A stretch of 64,000 nucleotides of DNA from Halobacillus fulvus (GTDB taxonomy: Bacteria > Bacillota > Bacilli > Bacillales > Halobacillaceae), in NCBI GenBank assembly GCA_004078665.1, contig SCFO01000001.1:212377-276376 (forward strand), read 5' to 3'. Numbering within the stretch: position 1 is the first letter of the stretch; the number at the start of each line of letters is the position of its first letter. The notes below the pieces were generated by a model. It did no database searches and was not told the origin of the DNA. It saw only the letters and a program-made list of their open reading frames with translations. A program made the position numbers and the translations under genes. Positions 1 to 8,235 of the stretch are shown here, piece by piece.

Positions 1-1
1 G

Positions 2-580
2 CCATTTATAACAGAGGAAATCTGGCAGCACCTTCCGCATGAAGGTGAGTCCATTACGCAAGCATCCTGGCCGGAAGTACGTGATGATTTCCACAACGAA
101 CAAGCCGTTCAGGAAATGGAGCGTCTCGTTTCGATCATCCGTTCTGTAAGGAATATCCGTGCTGAAGTGGATACTCCAATGTCTAAAGAAATTCAGCTGA
201 TGATCCAGGCGAAGGATGATCAAGTTGTTCAGGAACTGGAGAAGAACAGAAGCTATTTAGAGCGTTTCTGTAACCCGAGTGAACTGACGATCGCAACAGA
301 CCTTCAGGCACCTGAAAAAGCGATGTCCGCTGTCGTGACAGGTGCAGAGCTATATCTGCCGCTAGCAGGCTTGATTAACATTGAGGATGAAATCAAACGT
401 CTGGAGCAGGAATGGCAGAAGTGGGAAAAAGAAGTGGAACGTGTACAGAAGAAGCTCTCGAATGAGAAATTCGTCAGCAAAGCACCTGAACATGTCGTAG
501 AGGAAGAGCGAAAGAAAGAAACAGATTATTTGGAGAAACGGGCGAAAGTCGAAGCTCGAATCAAAGAATTAAAAGCGTAG
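2..580 (+). CDS. valS: Valyl-tRNA synthetase, C-terminal part (5' truncated by window)
   Basis: This is the end of a class I aminoacyl-tRNA synthetase that charges tRNA-Val in the cytoplasm. The frame is open from the first bases of the window, beginning [12 protein letters not shown], the typical start of the anticodon-binding domain of ValRS. The last 65 residues or so are rich in Lys, Glu and Arg ([20 protein letters not shown]) and form the C-terminal coiled-coil arm that contacts tRNA. The catalytic domain lies outside the window. It is followed by a strong terminator and then folC, the same order as in B. subtilis. Confidence 0.96.
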   Translation, partial: PFITEEIWQHLPHEGESITQASWPEVRDDFHNEQAVQEMERLVSIIRSVRNIRAEVDTPMSKEIQLMIQAKDDQVVQELEKNRSYLERFCNPSELTIATDLQAPEKAMSAVVTGAELYLPLAGLINIEDEIKRLEQEWQKWEKEVERVQKKLSNEKFVSKAPEHVVEEERKKETDYLEKRAKVEARIKELKA

Positions 581-586
581 CAGGAT

Positions 587-620
587 AGGGAGGGTATTCT
601 TAGGAATACTCTCCCTTTTT
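587..620 (+). terminator. Intrinsic terminator of valS
   Basis: A 13-bp stem (587-599 with 604-616, one G-U pair) and a four-base loop are followed by five T. It lies directly after the valS stop, so most valS transcription should end before folC. Confidence 0.85.
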
Positions 621-638
621 AAAAGGAAGGGAAAAGCT

Positions 639-1937
639 GTGAACAATTATCAAGAAGCATTACACTGGATACACTCAAGAGAAAAGTTCAAAGTCAAACC
701 GGGATTGAAAAGAATGGAGTGGATGATGGAGCGGTTGAATCATCCGGAGAAAACGTTCCGTTCGATCCATATTGCCGGTACAAACGGAAAGGGATCCACC
801 TTATCTTTTATCAGGTCACTCCTTCAGCATCAGGGCTTCAAAGTGGGAACATTCACTTCACCCTACATTGTTCGTTTCAATGAAAGAATCAGTTTAAACG
901 GAGAACCGATTTCAGATGAGGACTTAATTGAACTCGTCAATGCGATCAGGCCACTGGCCGAGGAACTTGGGACTACACCTCTAGGGGAGCCGACTGAGTT
1001 CGAAGTCATTACCGCGATGTCGATGCTTTATTTTTCCAAACAACAACCCGACTTTGCTCTCTATGAAGCCGGATTAGGAGGAAGGTATGATTCTACCAAT
1101 ATCATCGAACCGATTCTTGCGATTATCACAAATATAGGAAAAGATCATATGTCGATCCTGGGAAATACGTATGAACTTATCGCAGAGGAGAAAGCTGGAA
1201 TCATTAAATATGGAACGCCGACCATTTGTGGGGCCAAACAAAAGGAAGCGATTGAAGTCATCGAACAAAAAGGACTGGAAATGAAAGCCGACGTTTCTTT
1301 GCTCGGCAGAGATTTTAAAGTAGAACACCTAGAAAGTTCTGATACTGGTGAAGTATTTATCTACACAAAGGATCAGAAAAGAATGGGTCCATTCACATCA
1401 GGTTTAAAGGGGAATCATCAGGTGGAGAATGCAGCGCTGGCTATTGAAGCGATCGAATATTTGAGGGAAGAGGGATTTGATTTAGACCCGGCTCTATATG
1501 ATCTAGCCTTAGAAGGTACATCATGGCCGGCAAGATTCGAAACGCTGCAACAATCCCCTTTGACGATTGTGGACGGCGCTCACAATGAAGAAGGGACGGA
1601 AGCTTTAGTCGAGACGCTCAAGCAAAGGTACAGCCATAAAAAGATCCACCTCATCTATGCTGCATTAGCCGATAAACCTGTTGAGCGAATGTTAGAGTTG
1701 TTGGGTGAAGTCGTAACAAGTGTCACAGTCACTACGTTTCCGTTTCCTAGAGCTCTTCGGGCGGAACAGTTGAAGGTTATGTCTCCTGTTACCCCTATCA
1801 ACAGTTTTGAGAGCTATAAAGAAGCGATAGAAGAGGTTCAACGTTCAATGGGAGAGGATGATGTATTGCTTATTACAGGTTCTCTTTACTTCATTTCAGA
1901 TATTAGGAAATATTTTGAAAACAATGAAAACTTATGA
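639..1937 (+). CDS. folC: Bifunctional dihydrofolate synthase / folylpolyglutamate synthase
   Basis: FolC adds glutamate to dihydropteroate and then extends the polyglutamate tail of folates, using ATP. The Mur-ligase-type P-loop is visible near residue 45 (HIAGTNGKGST), and the C-terminal ligase domain begins near residue 295 (PARFETLQ, then VDGAHNEEG). Length 432 residues is normal for the family. The start is a GTG placed 8 bases after AAGGAAGGG. Position right after valS matches B. subtilis; there folC is followed by comC, here by the pilus locus. Confidence 0.95.
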   Translation: MNNYQEALHWIHSREKFKVKPGLKRMEWMMERLNHPEKTFRSIHIAGTNGKGSTLSFIRSLLQHQGFKVGTFTSPYIVRFNERISLNGEPISDEDLIELVNAIRPLAEELGTTPLGEPTEFEVITAMSMLYFSKQQPDFALYEAGLGGRYDSTNIIEPILAIITNIGKDHMSILGNTYELIAEEKAGIIKYGTPTICGAKQKEAIEVIEQKGLEMKADVSLLGRDFKVEHLESSDTGEVFIYTKDQKRMGPFTSGLKGNHQVENAALAIEAIEYLREEGFDLDPALYDLALEGTSWPARFETLQQSPLTIVDGAHNEEGTEALVETLKQRYSHKKIHLIYAALADKPVERMLELLGEVVTSVTVTTFPFPRALRAEQLKVMSPVTPINSFESYKEAIEEVQRSMGEDDVLLITGSLYFISDIRKYFENNENL

Positions 1938-2006
1938 TAATATGTTAATCATCTGATTTTTACGTAAATTTTGACCAAATAAAATGGGAAGAGAAGGGGT
2001 GGAGGC

Positions 2007-3731
2007 GTGAATAAGTCAAAAAAAATCGCCATTTGGCTCATATGGCTTCTTTTCTGGCCTAGTGGGCTCTACGCCCTTTTTGTTACACTCAATCCTCCAT
2101 TGACAGGGCAAGGGGTAGATATTTTTGCCTTTATGGTCTTGGCTTCGATTGTAGCTTTTTTTCCATTGAAAGTAGGCGAACATCCTGTGTTCTTCACGCA
2201 CGGGATTGCGTTTGCCGTCTTTTTATACTATGGACTTTTTATAGAAGTCCTCGTTTCACAGACCGCGCTGATCTTTCTGATGATCACGTTGAGAGTGAAT
2301 CGAGCGAACCTTCACAGAGTCCCGCTCAATTTTATGATGTTCCTTGTAATCTCAGTGTCGTCTGCACTTGTCTATTACGCTTTAGGTGGAGAACACGGGG
2401 AGGGTGAGGTCATTTCAGCGGGAAATGTTTTGCCGCTGGTTGCCTATGCTTTTTCGCAGATCATTTTCAATCAATTTGCGATTAAAATGATTGCGAGGTT
2501 TATTTATAACACAAAAGTAAAATGGATCGATAAAGGGTTGATCTGGGACATTCTCACAGCAGCGTTAGTCTTGCCGGTCGGTTTTTTGCTTTACATGGTA
2601 TATGCTGAAATCGGACTCAGTGCGATCTTCCTAGTGGGCATTCCGTTCATTTTCATTTCCGGAATGCTTATGCTCTATCATAATAGCCGGGAAATCAATG
2701 AATATTTGAAAAGAACGAGTAAAATTGGACACGAATTGACAGGGAATCTAGGCGTGAAGGATGTTCTTGATTTATTTGTCGAGCGGATCAGCCATTTACT
2801 CCCATTGGATTACATTTATATTTTCGATGTGCATACTGAAAAAAACATGAAATTGATTCGTTTCTTTGACCGCTCGGGTGAGACTGATTTTCCTGAATTA
2901 CAGTTGGATAAGGGCGAAAGTGTGAGTGGGTACACTTGGAAGAAAGGGACGAGCTACAACTATCGTAAGAAAAAAGAATGGGAACACTTAATGAACGAAT
3001 TCACACCGGATCAGGCGGAAAGCTGTTTATCGATTCCGGTGGAGCGTAATGGGGAGATCGTGGGGGTCATTACAATCTACTCTAGGCAAAAAAGAGCCTT
3101 CATGCAGTTTCAATTTATGATTTTAAACATCCTTGGAAGCTATTTGGCTGTCGCCATCGAGAATGCCCGTCATTATGAGAAGACGAAAGAGGAAAGCGTC
3201 CGATGTCCTTTGACAGGGTTATATAATTTTAGATACTTGGAGGACAAGCTACACGAACTATTCGTTTCGTCTCCTAAGGAGCAGCCGATTTCACTCATCC
3301 TGCTGGACCTGGACAGATTTAAGCGTGTGAATGATACATACGGGCATGAAAGCGGAAATGAAATTCTCTGTCTGTTGGCGGATCTCCTTTGCACGGTGGT
3401 TGAAGACGATGGGATTGTAGCGCGGTATGGAGGAGAGGAATTTGTCATCGTGCTTCCTGACTTCGGTAGTGAACAAGCTTTTTATTTGGCTGAACAGATT
3501 CGAGTTGAAATTATGAAACGTCCTTTCCGTTCCTATCAGCATATGACAGATGAAGAAGGGTATATGGAGGTGGAGGTAACAGCTAGTATTGGCGTCGCTA
3601 CGTACCCTGATGACTGTGAAGAGCCTCTGGAACTCATTCGTCACGCAGACCGGGCGATGTACGTCGGCGCCAAGCAAAAGGGAAGAAATAGAGTGGCAAG
3701 TTATGAACGACTGAAAAAAGCTGTGGAATAA
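2007..3731 (+). CDS. Membrane GAF-GGDEF diguanylate cyclase
   Basis: This 574-residue protein should make cyclic di-GMP from two GTP at the membrane. Residues 1-225 contain six to eight hydrophobic segments. A GAF-like sensory domain follows at about 240-385, and a GGDEF domain at about 395-570. The catalytic features are intact: LDLDRFKRVNDTYGH and the signature RYGGEEF near 475. No RxxD inhibitory site is present five residues before GGEEF (the residues there are EDDG), so product inhibition through that site is unlikely. No EAL or HD-GYP domain is attached. It starts with GTG after GGGGTGGAGG. It lies next to a pilus locus that carries a c-di-GMP riboswitch, which suggests it feeds that system. 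Confidence 0.93.
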   Translation: MNKSKKIAIWLIWLLFWPSGLYALFVTLNPPLTGQGVDIFAFMVLASIVAFFPLKVGEHPVFFTHGIAFAVFLYYGLFIEVLVSQTALIFLMITLRVNRANLHRVPLNFMMFLVISVSSALVYYALGGEHGEGEVISAGNVLPLVAYAFSQIIFNQFAIKMIARFIYNTKVKWIDKGLIWDILTAALVLPVGFLLYMVYAEIGLSAIFLVGIPFIFISGMLMLYHNSREINEYLKRTSKIGHELTGNLGVKDVLDLFVERISHLLPLDYIYIFDVHTEKNMKLIRFFDRSGETDFPELQLDKGESVSGYTWKKGTSYNYRKKKEWEHLMNEFTPDQAESCLSIPVERNGEIVGVITIYSRQKRAFMQFQFMILNILGSYLAVAIENARHYEKTKEESVRCPLTGLYNFRYLEDKLHELFVSSPKEQPISLILLDLDRFKRVNDTYGHESGNEILCLLADLLCTVVEDDGIVARYGGEEFVIVLPDFGSEQAFYLAEQIRVEIMKRPFRSYQHMTDEEGYMEVEVTASIGVATYPDDCEEPLELIRHADRAMYVGAKQKGRNRVASYERLKKAVE

Positions 3732-3750
3732 ATTTTTCCACAGCTTTTTT
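3714..3750. terminator. Bidirectional terminator between convergent genes
   Basis: A 15-bp perfect stem (3714-3728 with 3736-3750) has A-rich and T-rich flanks on both strands. The stop codon of the cyclase lies in the loop. It can end both the cyclase transcript and the oppositely directed prepilin-like transcript. Confidence 0.85.
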
Positions 3751-3764
3751 TGACTCTACACATA

Positions 3765-4787
3765 TTAGCTTTCGGGAGGGGATTGGCAGTTTCCGGATTG
3801 GATCGTTAAAGTAGTGGGGGGATTGATCACTTCTCCTGTTACACAAATCGTGATTTTATTCCCAACTGCTTTTATATTTGTATGTTCTCCGAATGTTAGC
3901 GATCCGTTTACGGTGAATTCACTCTTATTGTGGAACTTCATGTCGTCGAGTCCGCTTACATTGGTGTCCTTTGACCATAGAGATGCTCCGTTTTTCAATG
4001 TAAGGTCTCCTGTGAAAACGGTTGGACCTGAAACGTACAACTTCGCACCATTTCGTAGTTCAGTAGAACCGTAGAATGTTCCAGCACCTTTGATTTGCAG
4101 TGAAGCATTTGTTCCGATTGTTAACCCGTTTTCGAATGTGGCGCTTCCCACTATAGTATGGGTGGCGTTGGTTGGAATCGACACATGTTCCGGACAATTA
4201 CGATCTCCTTCCATCGTAGACTGTTGTTTTGATTCGAGTGGTTTACATTCCTCAGAAGGCTCTAGGTCCGGATCTCCTGGATCTTGAGGATCTGTTTGAA
4301 CGTCATCTCCTCCAATCTCGATCATGACATCGGTTGGGTCTTGCGCAAGCAAAAGTGCAGATGTTTTATACTTCACCTCATCGATTTCGACCGTAAGAAA
4401 AATCTGTTTATCGAAATCTCCGACAGTTTCACATGAATCGGTCAATAAATCTTTCGAAATCGGCTGGGGTGTATTTTCTTTCTTTTCGATGTATAATTCA
4501 CTTATAGTCAAATTTTCCTTTGTTATGATATTTGAACCGTTATTTACAGTTAATGTTGAAGGGTTTTCTAGGCATATATTCACAGGATGGTCCTCAGATT
4601 GTTCTTTGATCGACATGAGGATCGTATTCGCCTGCTGTTTTAAGTCTAAATCTCTTTGAACGTGATCATTAGACTGAAAAAGCTGACCGAGAAGACTTCC
4701 GGCTATTGCCACAACTACGCCGATCAAGGCAAGCGCAGCTAACAGTTCGACTAACGTGATGCCGGATTGATTCCAAAATTTTTTCAT
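3765..4787 (-). CDS. Prepilin-like protein with C-terminal beta-helix domain, inverted in the pilus locus
   Basis: The N-terminus is a class III signal peptide: short leader MKKFWNQSG, then ITLVELLAALALIGVV with Glu at +5, as cut by PilD. A coiled segment (about 45-170) is followed by a Cys-containing linker with DPQDPGDPD. The last 140 residues contain repeated short strands such as GSATFENGLTIG, GTFYGSTELRNGAKL and GDLTLKNGASL, a pattern seen in bactofilin-like or right-handed beta-helix proteins. The start at 4787 is set by AAGGAG eight bases upstream; the longer TTG start would put that site inside the gene. It is transcribed against the rest of the pilus genes. Role is inferred: a minor or tip pilin. 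340 residues. Confidence 0.8.
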   Translation of the reverse strand: MKKFWNQSGITLVELLAALALIGVVVAIAGSLLGQLFQSNDHVQRDLDLKQQANTILMSIKEQSEDHPVNICLENPSTLTVNNGSNIITKENLTISELYIEKKENTPQPISKDLLTDSCETVGDFDKQIFLTVEIDEVKYKTSALLLAQDPTDVMIEIGGDDVQTDPQDPGDPDLEPSEECKPLESKQQSTMEGDRNCPEHVSIPTNATHTIVGSATFENGLTIGTNASLQIKGAGTFYGSTELRNGAKLYVSGPTVFTGDLTLKNGASLWSKDTNVSGLDDMKFHNKSEFTVNGSLTFGEHTNIKAVGNKITICVTGEVINPPTTLTIQSGNCQSPPES

Positions 4788-4814
4788 AGCGAAATGCTCC
4801 TTCAAGAAGATGGG

Positions 4815-5297
4815 ATGGTTGTAATGTGGAATGATGAAAATGGGATGACTCTTGTGGAAATACTGGCGGCGCTTGCGCTCTCGGGTGTGATCATCACCGT
4901 TTGTCTTTCCTTATTTACGGATTACATAGTTATGACAAACCGAGTGGAAAACGAAGTGGACGGGGGAAATCTGGCAGAGGAAGTCGCCTTTTATATGGAG
5001 GCGGCTGATATCGACAGCGCAACTGATTGTAACTCGCCGCCTGCTTCGTTTTCGGTGGATTTTTTAGCTGAACAGGGTTCTTTTCATATCGATCCGATGT
5101 CTAATCAAGTATATTACACAACGGAGCAGAATCAAACGTATTTCATTGAAGCCAGAGCTCTCTGTCAGGAAGCTGAGGAAAGGGCGCTCGGTCTTGCTCC
5201 TGTCGAAGTGCAAATCTACAGGGAGCTTGAAGATGGCTCGCGCAATATGGTGACGAACACTTTTAGGTACCTCGATTTACCGGGGGGAACTTCATGA
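4815..5297 (+). CDS. Minor prepilin-like protein
   Basis: A 160-residue protein with a class III signal peptide: a short leader ending NDENG, then MTLVEILAALALSGVI with Glu at +5 for N-methylation. The rest is acidic and contains two or more Cys. It resembles PilV/PilW/ComGF-type minor pilins in general layout, but no specific family can be named. The start is uncertain between ATG 4815 and ATG 4824; both leave a leader of typical length and neither has a strong ribosome site. The stop overlaps the next start (ATGA), so translation is probably coupled. It diverges from the inverted prepilin gene upstream. Confidence 0.75.
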   Translation: MVVMWNDENGMTLVEILAALALSGVIITVCLSLFTDYIVMTNRVENEVDGGNLAEEVAFYMEAADIDSATDCNSPPASFSVDFLAEQGSFHIDPMSNQVYYTTEQNQTYFIEARALCQEAEERALGLAPVEVQIYRELEDGSRNMVTNTFRYLDLPGGTS

Positions 5298-6190
5298 AGC
5301 TTATACATAATGAACGTGGGGCTGCACTTGTGCTTGTTTTGCTGGCTGTAATGGTAGCAGGCATTCTCGGGACTGTGCTTGCTTCCCAAATTTTGACGGC
5401 AGGCACACAGGCAACCAAATCGCAAAACCTTAATAAAGCTGAGAATTTAGCGAAGATGGGAAAAGAGTTCTTCATCCAAGAAATTTCGCATCTTGAAGAA
5501 TGGCAAAATCAAAAGAGTCGCTTTGTTAATTACTTGAAGACCCGAACGATTGATGATGACCATTCCTATAGCATTCGTGTCCTCGAAATAGAGGAAAGCG
5601 AACAAACAGTGGTGACTTATGAAAGCACGGGGATTTCTGGTGATACGGAAGAAGTGTTAACGGGACAGGTCACAATCTCGGTCTCTGAAACGTGGATCGA
5701 CTTGATAAACAAAGAAATTCCTCCGGATTTAGAGGATTTTACGGAAATCCATTGCGAAACTCGCCCGGGTCCAAATCGAGCAAAATGTGATGTAGACGAA
5801 TCAGGAAATGTTTATTTGACGGGTTCGTATAACATAACAGGGCGCGGGAATTCGAATCATGAGATTACGATTGACGGCGATCTCTGGGTGGACGGATCGA
5901 TTGAGCTTGGTGGAAACAGTTCAATTACCATTAATGGTTTTACTTATTTTGAAAACAGTCGTTTGTTCATGAATGGTTCTCCATACCTCTTGGTGAATGG
6001 CGATGCTTATTTTGACTTTTCGGACGTTGACTTCAGAGGAGGAGACCAAACCGTTATAGTGACAGGTAATGCCTATTTCGTTCCGTCCGAAAACCAAAAT
6101 TTGTGGCTAGATGCTTTTTGTGTCGTTGGGCAATCAAATATTCAAAGTTTAGGTGAACAGGAATGCCGTTTGGAGGGGAATGGACGATGA
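5294..6190 (+). CDS. PilX-like minor pilin with beta-helix tail
   Basis: A 298-residue protein. The leader MKLIHNERG is followed by AALVLVLLAVMVAGILG, a hydrophobic segment like that of PilX or GspK; Glu at +5 is replaced by Leu, which in other systems marks minor pilins that initiate or cap the fibre. The last 130 residues hold short repeated strands such as HEITIDGDLWVDGSIELGGN and FTYFENSRLFMNGSPYLLVN, like the tail of the inverted prepilin at 3765-4787. The ATG overlaps the stop of the upstream gene. A tip adhesin or priming subunit is likely but inferred. Confidence 0.75.
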   Translation: MKLIHNERGAALVLVLLAVMVAGILGTVLASQILTAGTQATKSQNLNKAENLAKMGKEFFIQEISHLEEWQNQKSRFVNYLKTRTIDDDHSYSIRVLEIEESEQTVVTYESTGISGDTEEVLTGQVTISVSETWIDLINKEIPPDLEDFTEIHCETRPGPNRAKCDVDESGNVYLTGSYNITGRGNSNHEITIDGDLWVDGSIELGGNSSITINGFTYFENSRLFMNGSPYLLVNGDAYFDFSDVDFRGGDQTVIVTGNAYFVPSENQNLWLDAFCVVGQSNIQSLGEQECRLEGNGR

Positions 6191-6849
6191 TGATTCAACT
6201 GCTGATTTTGTTCATAGCCGCTCTCGTACTTGCATGGGGGTTCAAAAAATATCAGGGCCGATTTGATGACCGATCGGCAAACCTTTTAGTAGGAGGATCC
6301 ATCGGAACAGCCCTTCTAATCGTAGTTGCGTTTTATACGTTCCATCCTTTAGGAGCGATTCTGCTGAGTCTTTCAGCCGTTTGTTTAGCAGCTGTTCTGA
6401 TCCTTCCTCGTCTTTCTTTAGAAGAAGAGAGCCGGCATCCTGCTGAAAAAATAAACGAAAACCCATCCATCGTCGATTATAAAATGGAAGAACAGGTCGC
6501 CGTCTTGGAGGATCAACAAGATCAGACAGAAGATCTTCCTCTTGCTGCTGGGATAGAAGAAAATGAACAGGAAATAAAGAAGGAAGAACACCAAATCCAG
6601 ATGCTTCATGATATTGATTATGAAGATGAGCTGCTTGCAGCCAGAGAACATCTCGTAAAACAGCAGCCTGAAGTAGAAAAACGGCGAGAGGATTCATCAG
6701 GGGTTTCAGACCGAAATCTTGAGGAAATTCTAGATATTGAATTCGAAGAGAATCAGGTAGCAGAGCGGCCACGCAAAGAAAGACCCGCAATTGATATGGA
6801 TGAGTTTGAAATTCCGGAGCTTCATTTAGAAAAGAAATCAGAAAAATAG
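6187..6849 (+). CDS. Acidic membrane protein of the pilus locus, unknown function
   Basis: No family was recognised. The 220-residue product has about three hydrophobic segments in its first 80 residues. A long hydrophilic tail, very rich in Glu, Asp and Gln, follows and is probably cytoplasmic and partly helical. The start at ATG 6187 has GGAGGGG 8 bases upstream and overlaps the stop of the preceding gene (ATGA). It lies between the minor pilins and the VanW-G5 gene, so it probably belongs to the same operon. A membrane platform or scaffold role is only a guess. Confidence 0.7.
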   Translation: MMIQLLILFIAALVLAWGFKKYQGRFDDRSANLLVGGSIGTALLIVVAFYTFHPLGAILLSLSAVCLAAVLILPRLSLEEESRHPAEKINENPSIVDYKMEEQVAVLEDQQDQTEDLPLAAGIEENEQEIKKEEHQIQMLHDIDYEDELLAAREHLVKQQPEVEKRREDSSGVSDRNLEEILDIEFEENQVAERPRKERPAIDMDEFEIPELHLEKKSEK

Positions 6850-6865
6850 AATGGGGGGTGAAGTC

Positions 6866-8224
6866 GTGGATGCGTTGAAGGGATTAGGTATATTTATTGG
6901 CATGCTATCTTTTCTGCTCCTTTCAACATTTGGAGGCTCCCACGTATGGGAATGGGTTGCTGGAGAAGAGTCCTTCTATGAACAGGGCACAGCAGTAGCG
7001 GGCATCTCCCTTGAAGGAATGACACCTGAAGAAGCAGAGCGGCAGCTGAATGCCTCTTTTGAAAAGTGGATCAATGAAAAGGATATTATGCTACTTACTT
7101 CAGAAGAACAATTGACTTTTCCCTCTGCCATTCTCACTCCTGATGCGACAACAACGCTGGAGACGTTAACGCAAGGAGTCGATAACGCCTTCTCCATAGA
7201 GGTGCAGGATCGCTATGAAGAAGGGTTGTCCGACGTGTTAACAAACGAAGCGTCTTCAAACTTCCAATGGGATGCTTGGTCCGAGCAACTTGAACGCGAC
7301 GCTGCGATGTTAACGGAGGATCCTCTCGACTATTCTCTATATTCTTTTCTTTCTGCCGACGTCATCACTCTGTATGAGACTGTAGCGAAGTATGAAATTC
7401 CTGCTATGGATATAGAAGGATTGAGCCGAGTTTCCTCGTCTTTCGAAACGATCGTAGTTGAAGGGAAGAGTGATTTTTCACTACTGGAATCCTTACCTTC
7501 CACCTATGAAATGGTAGACTCGCAAGCGTTAGATTCTATAGCCACAGTTTTATATGGAGCATTTCTTAAGACCAACTTTGCTATTGAAGAGAGACATACG
7601 AGTCAGCGCTTACCTGCGTATGCTGAGCTCGGTAAGGAAGCCAGTATCAGAGGAAGTTCAGGCGACGATTTGAAGATTTTTAATCCGAATCCATCTTCTT
7701 ACCAAGTCACTATCAGTGTGGAGGGGAAGAGTCTGAAAGCCGTCATTGAAGGATATCCTCTTCAGGAGACGATCTCTGTAAATGTGGGAGAAAAAGAAGC
7801 TGTAGAAGAAAGGACGATCATACAATATACGTCCTATGTTGATCCGGGCCAAGTCGTTGTTGAACGGGAAGGCAGACCCGGACAAACCGTTGAGGTGTAT
7901 CGTGTATCGGAAAATGGAGGCAGCGACTTGATCAGCCAGGATTATTACCCTCCTGTAAATCGGATCGAATTAAGGTTCGGAGTGGAGGGGGAAGAGACCA
8001 ATACGAGTCAAGATGATGAGAACGGTGAAAGTTTAGAAGTGGAGGGAGATGTTTCTTCAGATGAAGAAACGCCTGATTCAGAACAGCCAACCGAAGAGAA
8101 TCCGTCAGTGGAGAACGATGGTTCTGGGACAACTTTAGATAAAGAACCCGTTGAAAGCGGTGATCAACCTCCCTCTTTAATAAAAGAAGAAGAATTTTGG
8201 GAGCAGGAAAAGGTGAAGAAATAA
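6866..8224 (+). CDS. VanW / G5-domain cell wall protein of the pilus locus
   Basis: A 452-residue exported protein with one N-terminal membrane anchor. After it comes a YoaR-type putative peptidoglycan-binding segment (AGISLEGMTPEEAERQL, about 45-60). A VanW-like segment (TVLYGAFLKTNFAIEERH, then AELGKEASI) lies near 225-255. A G5 domain at about 300-370 follows, ending in PPVNRIELRFG, then an acidic, low-complexity tail. G5 domains often bind cell wall glycans. The GTG at 6866 has GGGGTGA upstream; the ATG at 6851 would overlap that site. Its place in the pilus operon suggests a wall-spanning or anchoring part. That role is inferred. Confidence 0.8.
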   Translation: MDALKGLGIFIGMLSFLLLSTFGGSHVWEWVAGEESFYEQGTAVAGISLEGMTPEEAERQLNASFEKWINEKDIMLLTSEEQLTFPSAILTPDATTTLETLTQGVDNAFSIEVQDRYEEGLSDVLTNEASSNFQWDAWSEQLERDAAMLTEDPLDYSLYSFLSADVITLYETVAKYEIPAMDIEGLSRVSSSFETIVVEGKSDFSLLESLPSTYEMVDSQALDSIATVLYGAFLKTNFAIEERHTSQRLPAYAELGKEASIRGSSGDDLKIFNPNPSSYQVTISVEGKSLKAVIEGYPLQETISVNVGEKEAVEERTIIQYTSYVDPGQVVVEREGRPGQTVEVYRVSENGGSDLISQDYYPPVNRIELRFGVEGEETNTSQDDENGESLEVEGDVSSDEETPDSEQPTEENPSVENDGSGTTLDKEPVESGDQPPSLIKEEEFWEQEKVKK

Positions 8225-8235
8225 GGAGAGCGATT

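Noticed and set aside
6242-6790. 182-residue frame opposite the acidic membrane protein
   Set aside because: Mirror of the skewed Glu/Asp codons of the plus-strand gene, which has a good ribosome site and operon overlap.
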